A stretch of DNA of 64,000 bases from Staphylococcus haemolyticus (lineage in GTDB: Bacteria > Bacillota > Bacilli > Staphylococcales > Staphylococcaceae), in contig NZ_CP035291.1 in NCBI RefSeq assembly GCF_006094395.1, forward strand, positions 1,674,001-1,738,000. The letters run 5' to 3'. Shown here one piece after another: positions 41,394-52,764 of this stretch. Below the pieces are notes generated by a model. That model was given only the letters and a program-made list of their open reading frames with translations, made no database searches and had not been told where the DNA came from. Each line of letters opens with the position of its first letter. The stretch's first letter is position 1. The translations under genes and the position numbers were made by a program.

Positions 41394-43376
41394 TCATCCT
41401 CTCATACACACTCTAGTGCTTCGTGCAGTAACTTTATCTTTGGAAGTGCCACCAATACGTCTCACTTTTAAATAACAGTTAAGTGGTTCATACGTTGGCA
41501 CACCTAAATCAATTTGAATAACACCATACACTTCATCATCAGTACGCTTGGCAATCGTTTTATAACTAGCTGTTCTATTTTTATCGCCATTACCAAATTC
41601 TTCAACAATAATTTCAACGGCTCCAACATCACTTTCATTATTGTAGTCCCAACCAATTGCATAAGATACATTTAAATAACGTGCTTTATGTTGCGTATAG
41701 AAATATTCAAATACCTGTGGCTCAGTTTCAGATGTCAAACTATAACGTCCGTTGTTCTCTACTGCGGAATAATGAAATAAGTTTTTTTGAACTTCTAAGT
41801 CCATTTTTGGTACACCATTCACCATGTAGACTGCGCCGTCTGGACGTGTGATCGTTAATCCAGTAGGACTTAATACAGTTCGAGATAAACTGTTAGGATC
41901 AATTGACATCAATTCATTGCCTATTATTGACATGTAACCTTTCGGTCCAATCACGTTCACGTTTTCAGTCCAAATTGAACCTGCCGTGATTGCATCTGCT
42001 ACAATACCTTCAGCAGTAATCGCTGTTCTTGCAGTATTTCCTGCGTCAGTCGAAAGCATTAGGCCACTACTATTTAATGTCATTTGGTTGTTAGGATTAT
42101 TCTTATCTACGGCATGAATACCATTCACATCAAAAGCTAATTCACTTGATGTGTTTGTTAGTTTATTAACCATTGATTGACTACGCTTATCTAGCACATC
42201 AAACTTAATCTTTTTACGACCTTCCAATAAATCTTGAATATCTTTAACGGCTGTACTCATGTTACCACTGTACGTTTCACCACTCGTTTGTGTACCGAAA
42301 GTAATCTCAATGTTAGTTAAATAACCTTCACTATTAACTTCTCTATCTATTTTAACCACTCGTATTTCTGTATCTAATCCGATACGTTCATCAACTAAAA
42401 ATACACGGTCGCCGAGTTCTGCATGTTGAAACCTATAACCGTGTTTAGTCATGTCATAAATATCAGCTGTGAATGAGATATTAACGCTTTTATCCACTGC
42501 ATCTTTTAATCGCTTATCCATAGTTTCTTGCTTTTTAATATTTGCATTCATAATTGGTGGGCCTTCACGTATACCAATAATTTCTGCAAGTGGTGATGTG
42601 TATTCACGTTTGAGTTTAGCTTTTTTAGTTACATCTTCTTCGCTTTCGTTACTTTCTACAACTTTTACGCTTGTCTTTTTGTAGCCAGATGATGTTGTAG
42701 ACGTTGATGTTGAAGTCGCTTTATCTTCGGTATCATCAACGCCACCTTCTTCACGATAATCACCATACCCACGCATATAAGTCCACATTTCTGATGCGTC
42801 GACTTCTTTTTCAATATCTTGAGTGTTTACTTTGTGACGATACTCAAAGTTTGCGTCATTACCAATTTGATTGTACAGATAACAAACATTACCGACTAAC
42901 TTCATTTCATATTCAAAACGCTCAATAAATGTTTTAAACGCTTCTAATTTCGTCTCACCTTCGCCAATTCCCTCAAATTGATTACTTGGTGCTGTATCTA
43001 CAGTCACATAATCAAAAGGCGTGTCATTAAATACTAAGTCAAAGGCTTCTTTGGTTGTTAGGCTAGCGTCGATACGCTCATATATTCTGTGAGTATTTAA
43101 CCAGTCAAGCATGTGTAAAATACCTGTGACGCTTACTTTATATTTATCACCATAACCACTCAATTTACTGTTGATAATTCTGTACTCTTTACCTTCAAAA
43201 AGGATGACCCACATTTTTAAATCGTCTTGTTGATCTAAAAAGATACTATTCATTTTTGTGTAAGGTATATCCATGTCGATACGTTCGTCACCGTTTAATT
43301 CTTGTTCATGCTTTATCGTACCCTGCAAATAATATTCTTCGCCTTCTAAATCTCTGATAAAAAATAGGTTTTCCAA
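41394..43376 (-). CDS. Tail-associated protein, prophage endopeptidase tail family
   Basis: The 660 residues begin with a Tal/gp44-like base (MENLFFIRDLEGEEYYLQGT; LHMLDWLNTHRIYERIDAS; TKLEAFKTFIERFEYEMKLV), the region shared by Prophage_tail proteins at the tail tip. A Ser/Thr/Glu-rich linker lies near residue 220. The C-terminal half has the AVKDIQDLLEGRKKIKFDVL and GIHAVDKNNPN repeats typical of these proteins. No clear peptidase site was found. It probably forms the tip spike beneath the distal tail ring. Confidence 0.8.
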   Translation of the reverse strand: MENLFFIRDLEGEEYYLQGTIKHEQELNGDERIDMDIPYTKMNSIFLDQQDDLKMWVILFEGKEYRIINSKLSGYGDKYKVSVTGILHMLDWLNTHRIYERIDASLTTKEAFDLVFNDTPFDYVTVDTAPSNQFEGIGEGETKLEAFKTFIERFEYEMKLVGNVCYLYNQIGNDANFEYRHKVNTQDIEKEVDASEMWTYMRGYGDYREEGGVDDTEDKATSTSTSTTSSGYKKTSVKVVESNESEEDVTKKAKLKREYTSPLAEIIGIREGPPIMNANIKKQETMDKRLKDAVDKSVNISFTADIYDMTKHGYRFQHAELGDRVFLVDERIGLDTEIRVVKIDREVNSEGYLTNIEITFGTQTSGETYSGNMSTAVKDIQDLLEGRKKIKFDVLDKRSQSMVNKLTNTSSELAFDVNGIHAVDKNNPNNQMTLNSSGLMLSTDAGNTARTAITAEGIVADAITAGSIWTENVNVIGPKGYMSIIGNELMSIDPNSLSRTVLSPTGLTITRPDGAVYMVNGVPKMDLEVQKNLFHYSAVENNGRYSLTSETEPQVFEYFYTQHKARYLNVSYAIGWDYNNESDVGAVEIIVEEFGNGDKNRTASYKTIAKRTDDEVYGVIQIDLGVPTYEPLNCYLKVRRIGGTSKDKVTARSTRVCMRG

Positions 43377-43394
43377 CTTTCCACCACCTCAAAA

Positions 43395-43418
43395 TAAAAA
43401 GCCGGCATAATAGCCGAC
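43395..43418 (-). terminator. Intrinsic terminator between tail genes
   Basis: AGTCGGC and GCCGGCTTT arms with a TATTAT loop and TTTTTATTTT behind it, minus strand. The stem resembles that before the holin. Confidence 0.85.
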
Positions 43419-43423
43419 TTGAA

Positions 43424-45211
43424 TTAACCTAATAACGCATTGACCATAGGTAACTTACCAAAACCGAAGTAGCCTTCAAATTGATACACTTCGCTTTTTT
43501 GTGTCTTATGGTTGGTATATGTTTTAGGATATAGCTTTTGTAAATCGTTGTTACGGTGTTGTAATGCAAACAAACCTTTACCGTATAAATCACCGTCACG
43601 GTCTGTATATCCCATACGCAACGTGTCATAAGCGTTATTGTTATGACAAATTAAATATAAATCATTAAAGAATGATGATACTGCCGCAAATGAATACGGC
43701 GCCTCATCTTGCAAATATTCATAATTATTATCAAATATTTGCGTTGTGTACTTAGTGCCGTAGGATGTAACAATGTCTGTTGCGAAATTAGGGTTTACTG
43801 TAAACATATTCACATACCCACTTTTTACCGTTGTTTCTTTTAGCCACTTTACTTTAGTATTAAATTTAACTCCACGAGATGTGATTGTAGTTACAATGAT
43901 AAACTCACAATACTTTTCATCTGTTGTAGGATGTACACCAAATAAATTTTGAAGTATTTTAACTTCTGTAAATGATGTTTCAGATAAACTTTGAGCCATA
44001 CTCACTTCTTTGTTGTCAATAAGTAGTGTTTGTTTGCCTTTATCACTTAGTTTTAAAGTACCTGTGCTATTGTGTTCTGGCATCCATTCCGTACGGTCGC
44101 CAAAGTCCACAGAAAAAGCAAATTCTTTGTTACTATCATATAAAGCGTTTTGTGTTTTAGTCACTGTTGCTCCTTTAACAACATAAACAAAAGTATCAAA
44201 ATCATATCCCGGTTTTGATGTTGCGGATTTCATACGCAACCAACCACGAGGTGATGATGTTGGATATTTATCATCTTGTCCTAAAAATTCAAGTGTTAAA
44301 GTGTGTTGCTTGTTATCCATTCCATTAGCAATGTTCACTTCGTACACACCAGCACCTAAACTACTACTTGTATCATGCGCACCTAAATTGGTAGATATAT
44401 TTTTAACAAATGTACCGTCAATTGATGCTTTCCAAATACCTCCGCGAGCGTCTGCATAAATACGCAATGTGATTGATGAGCCTGTAAACGTATAATTTAC
44501 TTTTGTACCGATTGTTGATGCATACCAGTTATCTCCTGAACCTGTTACAGTACCGTCGCTAACCATTGATTGAGCAAAGTTATCTGTTACTGATTGTGCA
44601 GATGATGATGTCACTTGACCCACATAGTCCATATTTTTAAACTTAATAAAATCGTCGTTTAAATTTTTCCCAAAGTTTAAAATGAACTTATCTTTCGTGC
44701 TTAAAGCGATAGATAGAGTTAAATCTCTATCTTTATTGACTTTGATTGTATTATCTGACAATTGAGCGCTATTTTCTTGATGAAAATCTAAAAAGTTACG
44801 TTCACTATCTTTTTTTAGTGCAAAGTTTCTTTTCTTATCATAATCTGATAAGCGTTCGCTCAATACTTTATATGATCCACGAGCGTCTACTATTTCTGTG
44901 CTAGAAGTACCACTTGATGCGATAATATTATCTAGTCTTTCATTTGTTCTATCACTTTGTTCTTTCAATTCTTGAGCCTCATTTAAAGCGTCATTTGCTT
45001 TTTTTGATAACCCTTTAACTTCTCCAATATTCTCAAATAGATAACCCATTTTATTGTCAGTATCAACTTTTGAATTATTGTAATCATTAACTAAGTCTTT
45101 TACATCACTTTGAGCTGTTTCCACACCATCAAATAAATATTTAAAATTGTTATTCGCACCTGTTAAATTGCTTCTATCCCAAATGCTGTCAAGTACGTGT
45201 CTCCCAGCCAT
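43424..45211 (-). CDS. Putative tail fibre / receptor-binding protein
   Basis: A 595-residue protein with an N-terminal helical part (heptads in LSKKANDALNEAQELKEQSD, about 30-125), a beta-rich middle (SITLRIYADARGGIWKASID; HTLTLEFLGQD, about 200-330) reminiscent of carbohydrate-binding modules, and a C-terminal domain of unknown type. The layout suits a peripheral base-plate protein that touches wall teichoic acid. It sits between the Dit and Tal-type genes rather than after both, which is unusual. The assignment is from context and shape. Confidence 0.55.
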   Translation of the reverse strand: MAGRHVLDSIWDRSNLTGANNNFKYLFDGVETAQSDVKDLVNDYNNSKVDTDNKMGYLFENIGEVKGLSKKANDALNEAQELKEQSDRTNERLDNIIASSGTSSTEIVDARGSYKVLSERLSDYDKKRNFALKKDSERNFLDFHQENSAQLSDNTIKVNKDRDLTLSIALSTKDKFILNFGKNLNDDFIKFKNMDYVGQVTSSSAQSVTDNFAQSMVSDGTVTGSGDNWYASTIGTKVNYTFTGSSITLRIYADARGGIWKASIDGTFVKNISTNLGAHDTSSSLGAGVYEVNIANGMDNKQHTLTLEFLGQDDKYPTSSPRGWLRMKSATSKPGYDFDTFVYVVKGATVTKTQNALYDSNKEFAFSVDFGDRTEWMPEHNSTGTLKLSDKGKQTLLIDNKEVSMAQSLSETSFTEVKILQNLFGVHPTTDEKYCEFIIVTTITSRGVKFNTKVKWLKETTVKSGYVNMFTVNPNFATDIVTSYGTKYTTQIFDNNYEYLQDEAPYSFAAVSSFFNDLYLICHNNNAYDTLRMGYTDRDGDLYGKGLFALQHRNNDLQKLYPKTYTNHKTQKSEVYQFEGYFGFGKLPMVNALLG

Positions 45212-45222
45212 ATTATCACTCC

Positions 45223-46059
45223 TTATTTAAAATAAAATGGGAAGTCAAACTGAATATCATCCATTGTTCCACCACTATATTCAATTTCGTTAATACCAGG
45301 AACAAGACTTATATATTTTCTGTTTGTTTGTCTTAATCGGTTTGCTTGATAACCGACAAATGCTTGTACACCGTCTAAGTCAACAGTATTACCGGTTCTA
45401 GGTGTGTAGTATTCAAACGTTTCTCCTGTTGTTTTATTAGTAAGTTTGAAATTACCATCTGTTAACAAATGTTTTAACTTTATCTTTAAAGGCATATTAC
45501 GAGGATCTAATGTGACGTTTCCACCATTCCACACGGTAAATTTGTTCTCTGTGAATGTGTATTTTGGATAATCAATATTTAATCCATCAGCTAAGCCAAA
45601 CTGTTCAGCGATTGCTTCAAACCCTTTTGTTTCTATATCTTGAGTTGTATATTTCGTTCTCCAAAATGGTAGACCAATCACCTGAGCTTTAAATTCTAAA
45701 GTGTGAATGTTTATACCATTTATCCTATCTGGCATATAAGGTTCATCTATTGCTACTTTAAGTACTCTTGTAGGAAGACGGTCATCACTAATATAAAAAT
45801 ACGGTTGGCTATCCAACATAGCATATAATTCACTTTTTAAAAGCTTTTGGTCGTGCTCTCCATGATAATGCCGTAACCAAAAGTTTAAAGTGACTTCTCT
45901 TTCTTTATAATCAAATCCGTAATTCACAGCTCCAGGAATACCTTTAATGTTTTCAACATATCTTTCTTTTTCTATCGCAGACACTAAAAAATCCAGTGGC
46001 AAAACGCCAACTGGATAATCAATCTTATTCATGTCTGGATCATGTATGGTAAATGGCAA
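45223..46059 (-). CDS. Distal tail protein (Dit, siphovirus tail component)
   Basis: A 278-residue protein with the Dit-like N-terminal domain: ISHDP-type opening followed by SAIEKERYVENIKGIPGAVN, KEREVTLNFWLRHYHGEHD and the PYFYISDDRLPTRVLKVAID strand. The C-terminal half (WNGGNVTLDPRNMPLKIKLK; INEIEYSGG) is the galectin-like part. It follows the tape measure gene by 2 bp, the standard place for Dit, the ring that joins the tail tube to the tip. Confidence 0.88.
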   Translation of the reverse strand: MPFTIHDPDMNKIDYPVGVLPLDFLVSAIEKERYVENIKGIPGAVNYGFDYKEREVTLNFWLRHYHGEHDQKLLKSELYAMLDSQPYFYISDDRLPTRVLKVAIDEPYMPDRINGINIHTLEFKAQVIGLPFWRTKYTTQDIETKGFEAIAEQFGLADGLNIDYPKYTFTENKFTVWNGGNVTLDPRNMPLKIKLKHLLTDGNFKLTNKTTGETFEYYTPRTGNTVDLDGVQAFVGYQANRLRQTNRKYISLVPGINEIEYSGGTMDDIQFDFPFYFK

Positions 46060-46061
46060 GA

Positions 46062-49000
46062 TTATCTACCTCCCATTAATTTAGTTTTCATATTTAAAGC
46101 CTGTTGTTCATTGTTACTTTTATTGAGTTCTCTAGGATTTAAATAAACGTTTGTATCCTTATTCTCAATACCTTTGTTACTTCTAGCAATTTCCATAAGC
46201 AAGTTAATCTGTTGTTGTTGTTGCTCAATCATCTGTAATAGTAAGTCTGTATTATCGCCTGAAGCGTTATTAGGTACTTTCAGATTATTAGGTCGCTTAT
46301 TACCTGTTGATTTCCCTTTATCGATATCATGTGCTGCAAGCGCTAATAGCTTCATAGCATCACTGCGTCTAGCAGGGTCTGTTGGAATTACCCATTCAGG
46401 ATAGCCACCTTCTGCAATGTTGTACCAACCTGCATTTTTGATTAGACCACCTGTGGCGTAACCGTGACCATGACCTATTACAGATAACATTCCTGATTTG
46501 CCATATCTAACTTTTGCCCAATGAATACCGGCTAGCAAGTTATCAAGTGGGTTAAATACATTACCGTGTCCTGGGAATTTCATTGACTGGAATGTACGTT
46601 TTGCAACTTGTACTAAACCTTTGGCTTCGTTTCCTCCTGTGTTAGCGTCAACATAGCCACCTTGAACTGCTCTAGGGTTACCAGAACTTTCACTGTCAAT
46701 TTGTCTAGCCCATGCATTTACATATTCTGAAGTTGTAGGTAACCCATTCATTCGTAAGGCTTGTTTGATTTGTGGTGCCCATTTTCTTCCAGCTTTTGGA
46801 GAACCGCCTCCACCTTTTAATTTTTTAAGCCAACTTTCAGGGTTAACTGCAGTATCGTTACCTGCATGGCTACCACGCATTAATTGGAAGTGAAGGTGAG
46901 CACCACGAACGAAGTTACCTGTAGCACCGGATTTACCAATCAACTGACCTGCACGTATCTTTTGCCCTTGTTTTGCAATTTGTTTAGATAAGTGCATGTA
47001 CCAGTTCCACTCATTAGCACCTGTCTTGATTTGAACAGAATTACCACCACCGTAGTCAGTCCAAACCTTATCTGCTACACCGCCTTTTACCGCATAGATA
47101 GGTGTTCCAGTTGGCATACCGAAGTCCATACCATAGTGTTTACCACCGTTAAATGATAAGCCACCAGTATAATTACCAAAGCGTTGCCAAACTGGATAGT
47201 CGAATAAGTACCCACCGTCGCCACCACCCATGTCTTCAAGCCAACCTTTAACTAAATCTTTAACACCGTTTTTCAGTTTCTTGAACATGGCTTGCATAAG
47301 TTTGTATGGTAATTCGGCACCTTTAAGGAAATCGAAATTGACACCAAATTTATCAATTACTTTATTTATCAAGTCCATTGGGTTATCAATATATTCAAAT
47401 ATATCTTTACCAAAGGCGATTGCATCACTTACGGCATCTTGAGCAACTTCAGCCACATCACTGATTTTCTCTTTACCAACTTTTGCAGCACTATGTGCAG
47501 TGTTTTTTACACCCTTACCAAAGTTACCTGCAACATCTTTAACAGTATCAATCGCGTTGCTAAAGAATCCTTTTTTCTTAGTCCCTTTAGCAAATTTAGG
47601 TATAGTTCCCATATTGAATTGTGGTCGTGTTAACATCGCATGTGTTTGTGCACCATTCAAGATACGAGTACCCTTTGATAAAGGCATTGTTGTATCTTTA
47701 GCAGGTGTGATAAAAGGTTTACCTTTAGGTGGTATTATAGTTTCATGTCTGAAACCACCAGGACCATTACCTTTACCTTTATCACCTACGGTAGCAAGTG
47801 TGTTACGGTTCAATTTACCATTCGTTACATAATTTTGTGTGTGGGTGCTTTCAGTACCTGTATGCAATTTAATTTTAGGTAATTTATCCATACCTATTTT
47901 ATCTGCAACCCAGTTAACACCTTCAATTAATTTATTTAAACCGCTTTTAACTTTGTTAACCATACCACTGATATGGCCTTTAATTTTGCCAATTATAGAC
48001 TTCAGCCCGTCACGCATATTTGTGAAAGTTGATCTAACCTTAGACCACAAAGCTTTAGACATATCAACAACAGAATTTTTCATACCACGCCAACTAGCTT
48101 TGGTACTACTAGCTATTTTAGACATTGTGTTATGTGTACCGGATTTCATACGATTCCAAGTTCCACGTACACCGTTCCATAATGATTTAGCTAAATCAGT
48201 GACTTTATTTTTAATAGAACGCCACGTATTAACGAGCCAATTTTTTAATTTGCTAAAGATACTCTTAGTACTAGACCACAGATTATTAAATGTATTTTTA
48301 ACACTTGAATATAAAGACTTAGTAAGTTTTACAACATTATTTTTTAAAGATCTCCAAGTATTTACTAACCAGTTTTTCAATTTAGAAAAAATATTTTTCG
48401 TGCTAGACCATAAACTAGAGAACGTTTTTTTTACACCCGTGTACAGACCTTTAGCAAGTGCCACTACTCTATTTTTAATAAAGTTCCAACTTGAAACCAT
48501 CCAAGCTTTTAAAGTAGTTATCGTTTTTCGAACACTAGTACTCATTAATTTAATCGCATTTATAACGCCAGTTTTAATAGCTCGCCAAATTCTTAATGTT
48601 GTATTTTTAATAAAATTCCACAAATTTACTAGGAAATTTTTCAAACCATTAAAAGTTGCTTTACTTGTAGCAATCCAAGCACGAATAATTGCAACAACTC
48701 CATTTTTCAACGCAGTCCAAATTCTAATAGCTGTTGCTTTTATCACATTCCATAAGGCAGCTAAAAAGGCTCTTAAAATTGCAAAGTTATTTTTAGCAAT
48801 CAGAACAAAACCGCGTACTATCGCTATTACGCCATTTTTAAAGCCATTCCAGATTGCAATAGAGAGATTTTTTAAGCCCGTGAATATTGCAATCACTGCA
48901 TTTTTCATTCCAGTAAATAATGCTTTAACCACAGTAACTGAAACTCTAACACTTAATGTGACTACATTTTTAATTACAGTCCAAATAGTACGGAACGCAT

Positions 49001-52000
49001 TAATTAACAAAGCACCTAAGGTCTTAGCAATAATCACTAAATTACCTAAGGCAAATCTAAGAATACCGGCTATAACTTGTAATGCACCTGAAAAGACCTG
49101 TTTAATACCTTGCCACATTAATGAGAAGTCGCCTGTAAACAAACCTTTAAAGATGTTGATAATACCACGAATAACATTAAGTCCACCTTGTACAACCATT
49201 CGAATTGATGTAAATACATTAATTACTATCTGTTTAAGCCCATTAAATACAATACTAAAGCTTGTTTTAATAGCACCTAAAATAGGCTTAATTATAGCGT
49301 TATACAACGTGCTTAAAACTATTGATACAGTTGCTTTCACGATTTGGAAAGCTGCAATAATGCTATCTCCATTTTCTTTCCAGAAAGCTTTGAAGTAAGC
49401 GCCAACTGCTATTGAGATACTTTTAATGAAGTTAACAAAATCATTATAAGCACCACGTATCATTAGCAACGTTGAAGTGAATTGTCGAGCTGCTTCATCA
49501 GGTAGTATTTTTTTGAAGATGTTTAATCCTTCACCAGTGTTTCCACTAAATACTGCTTTTATACCAGCGCCGAATTGTTTAATGATATTCCATAACCCAA
49601 CGAACGCATTCTTAACTGGATTGATTACTGCATTAACAATGTTTCTGAAAGTCTCTGATTTTTTATAGGCAACTACAAACGCTACACCTATTGCTGCAAT
49701 AGCTGCAACTGCAATTCCTATTGGTCCAGTTAAGGCAGTCATCAGTCCACCTATTAATGGTATTCTAGTAATCAACCCACCTATCTTAGGTAGGATTCCT
49801 TTAATATTCGCACCAAATTTAGTAAAAAAGGCTTGTCCGCCTTCTGTAGCGGTTAATATTTTAACTGCTTCTGAAATACCTACAATACTATGTGCTAGTA
49901 TTCCAGTTAGTACCAGTAAAGGTCCTATTGCAGCACCTAAACCAACAAATATCGTAGTTAAAACAATCAATGGTGTTGGCATATTGTTGAACTTCTCTAC
50001 TAAGAAGGTTACCGCTTTAGCTAATCCTCTTAATACTGGTGCAAATGCAGTTCCAATTGTAATACCTAGTGATTCAAAAGCACCACCTAATTGTTCAAGC
50101 GACCCTTTTAAATTATCTTTCATCTTATCGGCCGCTTCTTTTGATGCACCATTTGAGTTTTTCAATGAGTCGCTATACTTTTTAAGTTTAGCTGGACCTG
50201 CGTCAATCAATGCTAAGAAACCACTTGCTGCTTCTGTACCAACAATTTGTGCTACATATGCAAGTTTTTGATCTTTAGTCATTCCTTGCAAGGCATCTTT
50301 AAACTGACCTATCAAATTAGGCATACCAACAAATTCACCTTTAGAATTTGATAAAGAAATGCCTAATTTATCAATAGCTTTTTGTGATTGAGCAGAAGGT
50401 TTTGCTAATTTTATAAAGGATGCACGTAAAGCAGTACCAGCTTGTGAGCCTTCAAGCCCACTATTACTCATAACTTCGATTGCTGCAGAAGTATCTTCTA
50501 AAGTAACACCTAAAGAATGTGCAGGTGTACCCGCATATTTAAGTGCATCTCCCATATACTGAACGTCTGCTGCACTGTCATTAGCTGCAGTTGCTAATAA
50601 GTCGGCTACATGACCTGAATCAGAAGCTTTTAAGTTAAATGAGTTTAAAGATGATGCCATAATTGTTGCAGTTGTCGCTAAATCTGAACCACTTGCTTCT
50701 GCTGCACTGATAACACCAGGCATAGCTTTCATGATTTGGTTAGTATTCATACCTAATGCTGCTAATTCTTCCATACCTTTCGCTACTTCTGAAGCAGAAA
50801 GTGATGTTTTAGCACCTAAATCAACTGCTTGGTCACTCATAGCTTTTAATTGCGATTTAGAAGAACCCGCAATAGCACCAACTCGTGACATTTGGCCTTC
50901 AAAGTCTGCTCCAGTTTTAATTGCAGCACCAAAACCAGCTACAACTGGCAATGTGAAGTACATTGACATGTTCGAACCAACATTACGCATTGATGATCCT
51001 ACGTTATTAATCGAGTCTTTGTACTTGTTTACTGTTTGAATACCTTTACCAAATCCTGAACCACTCAAATATTGAGCCTGTTTTTGCTCTTGTGCCAATC
51101 GTTTATAGCTTTGAGTTGTTTCATCAATTTCGGTTTCAAGTTCATTCATCTTGATTTTTTGTTGTGTAATAGCACTAGCCAATTCTCGTGCTTCTTGACT
51201 GTTTTCACCTTGCGCATTAGCAACATGCTTATATTGAGCACTTAATTCACGTAACACTGTTCGTTGTTTAGTTAAGTTTCCACTTAAGGTGTCTAAATGA
51301 GCTTTATAAGCTTTAACGTTTTCGCCTGCACGTGATAAATTACTTCTCGATAATGCTAAGGTATCATTAAATTGCGTCATCTTTGCTCTGATTTGAGACA
51401 TAGACGATATACCTTGCTTTTGTTCCATCTCAAGACGATTGTGTGCTTGTGTTGTTTGTGTGAGTTGACCATTTAACTCTTTCAACTTCACAAGTTCTTC
51501 AGTTAATTTAGCATTCAGCTGTTGCGCTTCTTGACTTGTAGCACCGTATTGCTTTTTAGCATAATCATATTGTCTAGATAAATTTTGAACAATGAGTTGT
51601 TGTTGCTTCATGCCATTATTTAATTCGGCTATGCGAGCTTTATAAGCCTGTGCAGTTTGTCCGCTCAACTTAAATTTGTTAGCACTGATAGATAGCGATT
51701 GGGATAACTGCGTCATCTTCACTCTAATTTCAGACATAGACGAAGTTAGTGTTTTTTGTTCAAACGAGAATCGCTTAGCTTCTGCAGTAGTCTTTTTATA
51801 CTGATTATCTAATTGGTTTAAAGAGTTCTTCTCTTGCAAGATCTTCTCTTTCAATTCAAGAGCTTCTTTACTCATAACGCCTTGTTCCCGTACCACTTTT
51901 TGATAGCGACTTTCTAAAACTCTAATCGTGTTTTGATGCTTTTGAATAACTGTGTTTAACTGAGTTAAATAGTTTTTATAACTTGTAGTTGACTTCTCTG

Positions 52001-52478
52001 CACTTTGAAATGCCATGTTTGCGATATTCAATTGACGTTTCATTGTACCTAACACTGTGTTTATTTTTTCCATTGAGAACAAAGTTTGTTTAGAAGTTGT
52101 ACCAAATTGTTTCATTTCGGATTGCGTAGAGTTTAATTGACGTTGATACATTTGTAATGCTCTATGCTGCTTACTGTATTCTTGACGTAACTTCTCTGCT
52201 TCCACACTTGTACGTTGCTCTTCTAGAGTCATTTTTTTCAATTGACTTGAGATATCTTTCATTGAATTTTCAGTCACGTCAATTGCTTTATTTAACTCTT
52301 TGGTTCTTGTTTGGAAAGACTGCATAGACTTTTCAGAGTTTTTAAAGTTAGCATTAGAACGACGCATTTCAGTATCTAAGGTTTTAAATTGACTACGTAT
52401 CTGTTTCATTGTTCTATCAATACCAACATCACGCATATTCATTAATATGGACATGCCTTTAAATCTTGATTCCGCCAC
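46062..52478 (-). CDS. Tail tape measure protein with M23 peptidase and SLT domains
   Basis: Sets tail length and helps DNA entry. The 2138 residues have long coiled coils to about 480 with repeated blocks ([15 protein letters not shown] and relatives), a TP901-type core (about 505-830), hydrophobic segments (about 850-1000), and a Trp-spaced helical repeat zone (about 1150-1560) in which two copies of [21 protein letters not shown] lie 44 residues apart. A lysostaphin-like M23 domain follows (His/Asp in [10 protein letters not shown] near 1776, HLHF near 1862), then a lytic transglycosylase domain (Glu in DSESSGNP near 1929). Both could breach the wall during infection. Confidence 0.94.
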   Translation of the reverse strand: MAESRFKGMSILMNMRDVGIDRTMKQIRSQFKTLDTEMRRSNANFKNSEKSMQSFQTRTKELNKAIDVTENSMKDISSQLKKMTLEEQRTSVEAEKLRQEYSKQHRALQMYQRQLNSTQSEMKQFGTTSKQTLFSMEKINTVLGTMKRQLNIANMAFQSAEKSTTSYKNYLTQLNTVIQKHQNTIRVLESRYQKVVREQGVMSKEALELKEKILQEKNSLNQLDNQYKKTTAEAKRFSFEQKTLTSSMSEIRVKMTQLSQSLSISANKFKLSGQTAQAYKARIAELNNGMKQQQLIVQNLSRQYDYAKKQYGATSQEAQQLNAKLTEELVKLKELNGQLTQTTQAHNRLEMEQKQGISSMSQIRAKMTQFNDTLALSRSNLSRAGENVKAYKAHLDTLSGNLTKQRTVLRELSAQYKHVANAQGENSQEARELASAITQQKIKMNELETEIDETTQSYKRLAQEQKQAQYLSGSGFGKGIQTVNKYKDSINNVGSSMRNVGSNMSMYFTLPVVAGFGAAIKTGADFEGQMSRVGAIAGSSKSQLKAMSDQAVDLGAKTSLSASEVAKGMEELAALGMNTNQIMKAMPGVISAAEASGSDLATTATIMASSLNSFNLKASDSGHVADLLATAANDSAADVQYMGDALKYAGTPAHSLGVTLEDTSAAIEVMSNSGLEGSQAGTALRASFIKLAKPSAQSQKAIDKLGISLSNSKGEFVGMPNLIGQFKDALQGMTKDQKLAYVAQIVGTEAASGFLALIDAGPAKLKKYSDSLKNSNGASKEAADKMKDNLKGSLEQLGGAFESLGITIGTAFAPVLRGLAKAVTFLVEKFNNMPTPLIVLTTIFVGLGAAIGPLLVLTGILAHSIVGISEAVKILTATEGGQAFFTKFGANIKGILPKIGGLITRIPLIGGLMTALTGPIGIAVAAIAAIGVAFVVAYKKSETFRNIVNAVINPVKNAFVGLWNIIKQFGAGIKAVFSGNTGEGLNIFKKILPDEAARQFTSTLLMIRGAYNDFVNFIKSISIAVGAYFKAFWKENGDSIIAAFQIVKATVSIVLSTLYNAIIKPILGAIKTSFSIVFNGLKQIVINVFTSIRMVVQGGLNVIRGIINIFKGLFTGDFSLMWQGIKQVFSGALQVIAGILRFALGNLVIIAKTLGALLINAFRTIWTVIKNVVTLSVRVSVTVVKALFTGMKNAVIAIFTGLKNLSIAIWNGFKNGVIAIVRGFVLIAKNNFAILRAFLAALWNVIKATAIRIWTALKNGVVAIIRAWIATSKATFNGLKNFLVNLWNFIKNTTLRIWRAIKTGVINAIKLMSTSVRKTITTLKAWMVSSWNFIKNRVVALAKGLYTGVKKTFSSLWSSTKNIFSKLKNWLVNTWRSLKNNVVKLTKSLYSSVKNTFNNLWSSTKSIFSKLKNWLVNTWRSIKNKVTDLAKSLWNGVRGTWNRMKSGTHNTMSKIASSTKASWRGMKNSVVDMSKALWSKVRSTFTNMRDGLKSIIGKIKGHISGMVNKVKSGLNKLIEGVNWVADKIGMDKLPKIKLHTGTESTHTQNYVTNGKLNRNTLATVGDKGKGNGPGGFRHETIIPPKGKPFITPAKDTTMPLSKGTRILNGAQTHAMLTRPQFNMGTIPKFAKGTKKKGFFSNAIDTVKDVAGNFGKGVKNTAHSAAKVGKEKISDVAEVAQDAVSDAIAFGKDIFEYIDNPMDLINKVIDKFGVNFDFLKGAELPYKLMQAMFKKLKNGVKDLVKGWLEDMGGGDGGYLFDYPVWQRFGNYTGGLSFNGGKHYGMDFGMPTGTPIYAVKGGVADKVWTDYGGGNSVQIKTGANEWNWYMHLSKQIAKQGQKIRAGQLIGKSGATGNFVRGAHLHFQLMRGSHAGNDTAVNPESWLKKLKGGGGSPKAGRKWAPQIKQALRMNGLPTTSEYVNAWARQIDSESSGNPRAVQGGYVDANTGGNEAKGLVQVAKRTFQSMKFPGHGNVFNPLDNLLAGIHWAKVRYGKSGMLSVIGHGHGYATGGLIKNAGWYNIAEGGYPEWVIPTDPARRSDAMKLLALAAHDIDKGKSTGNKRPNNLKVPNNASGDNTDLLLQMIEQQQQQINLLMEIARSNKGIENKDTNVYLNPRELNKSNNEQQALNMKTKLMGGR

Positions 52479-52506
52479 TCATTGTCACTCCTTTCTTATT
52501 TTAGGT

Positions 52507-52542
52507 ATAAAAAATAAGCCTTAGTGTTGATAACTAAGGCTA
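52507..52542 (-). terminator. Intrinsic terminator between tail chaperones and tape measure gene
   Basis: AGCCTTAG and CTAAGGCT arms with a 9-nt loop followed by TATTTTTTA on the minus strand. The stop codon of the frameshifted GT product lies in its upstream arm. Confidence 0.85.
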
Positions 52543-52764
52543 TAAGGCTGTAAATAACGCATCTGCTCTATCATCAGTATCAACAGTATTTAGATGACGT
52601 TCATCTAAAATTTGAAGTATATAATAAAATGGCATCTTGAGTACTTGGTCGGCCGGTGTGCCATTCTCAATCATCTGTTTAACAACTTTATCCAAGTTCT
52701 TTTTCATACCACGATACGTTAAATCTTCGTCTTTTATTTTATTTAACTGATGCTCTGAATAAAC
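52540..52764 (-). CDS. Tail assembly chaperone GT extension, made by -1 frameshift
   Basis: A 74-residue open frame with no start of its own, entered from the G gene by a -1 slip on A AAA AAG at 52764-52770. The joined product continues VYSEHQLNKIKDEDLTYRGM and ends ADALFTAL. G and GT chaperones, with this frameshift, are conserved in long-tailed phages (lambda gpG-GT), where they load the tape measure protein for tail tube assembly. The full GT protein would cover 52540-53105. Confidence 0.85.
   Translation of the reverse strand, partial: VYSEHQLNKIKDEDLTYRGMKKNLDKVVKQMIENGTPADQVLKMPFYYILQILDERHLNTVDTDDRADALFTAL

Noticed and set aside
47839..49398. 519-codon plus-strand open frame opposite the tape measure gene
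   Set aside because: It is antisense to the well-supported tape measure gene. Its protein is repetitive only because the repeat zone lacks stop codons on the other strand, and no ribosome site or family is visible.
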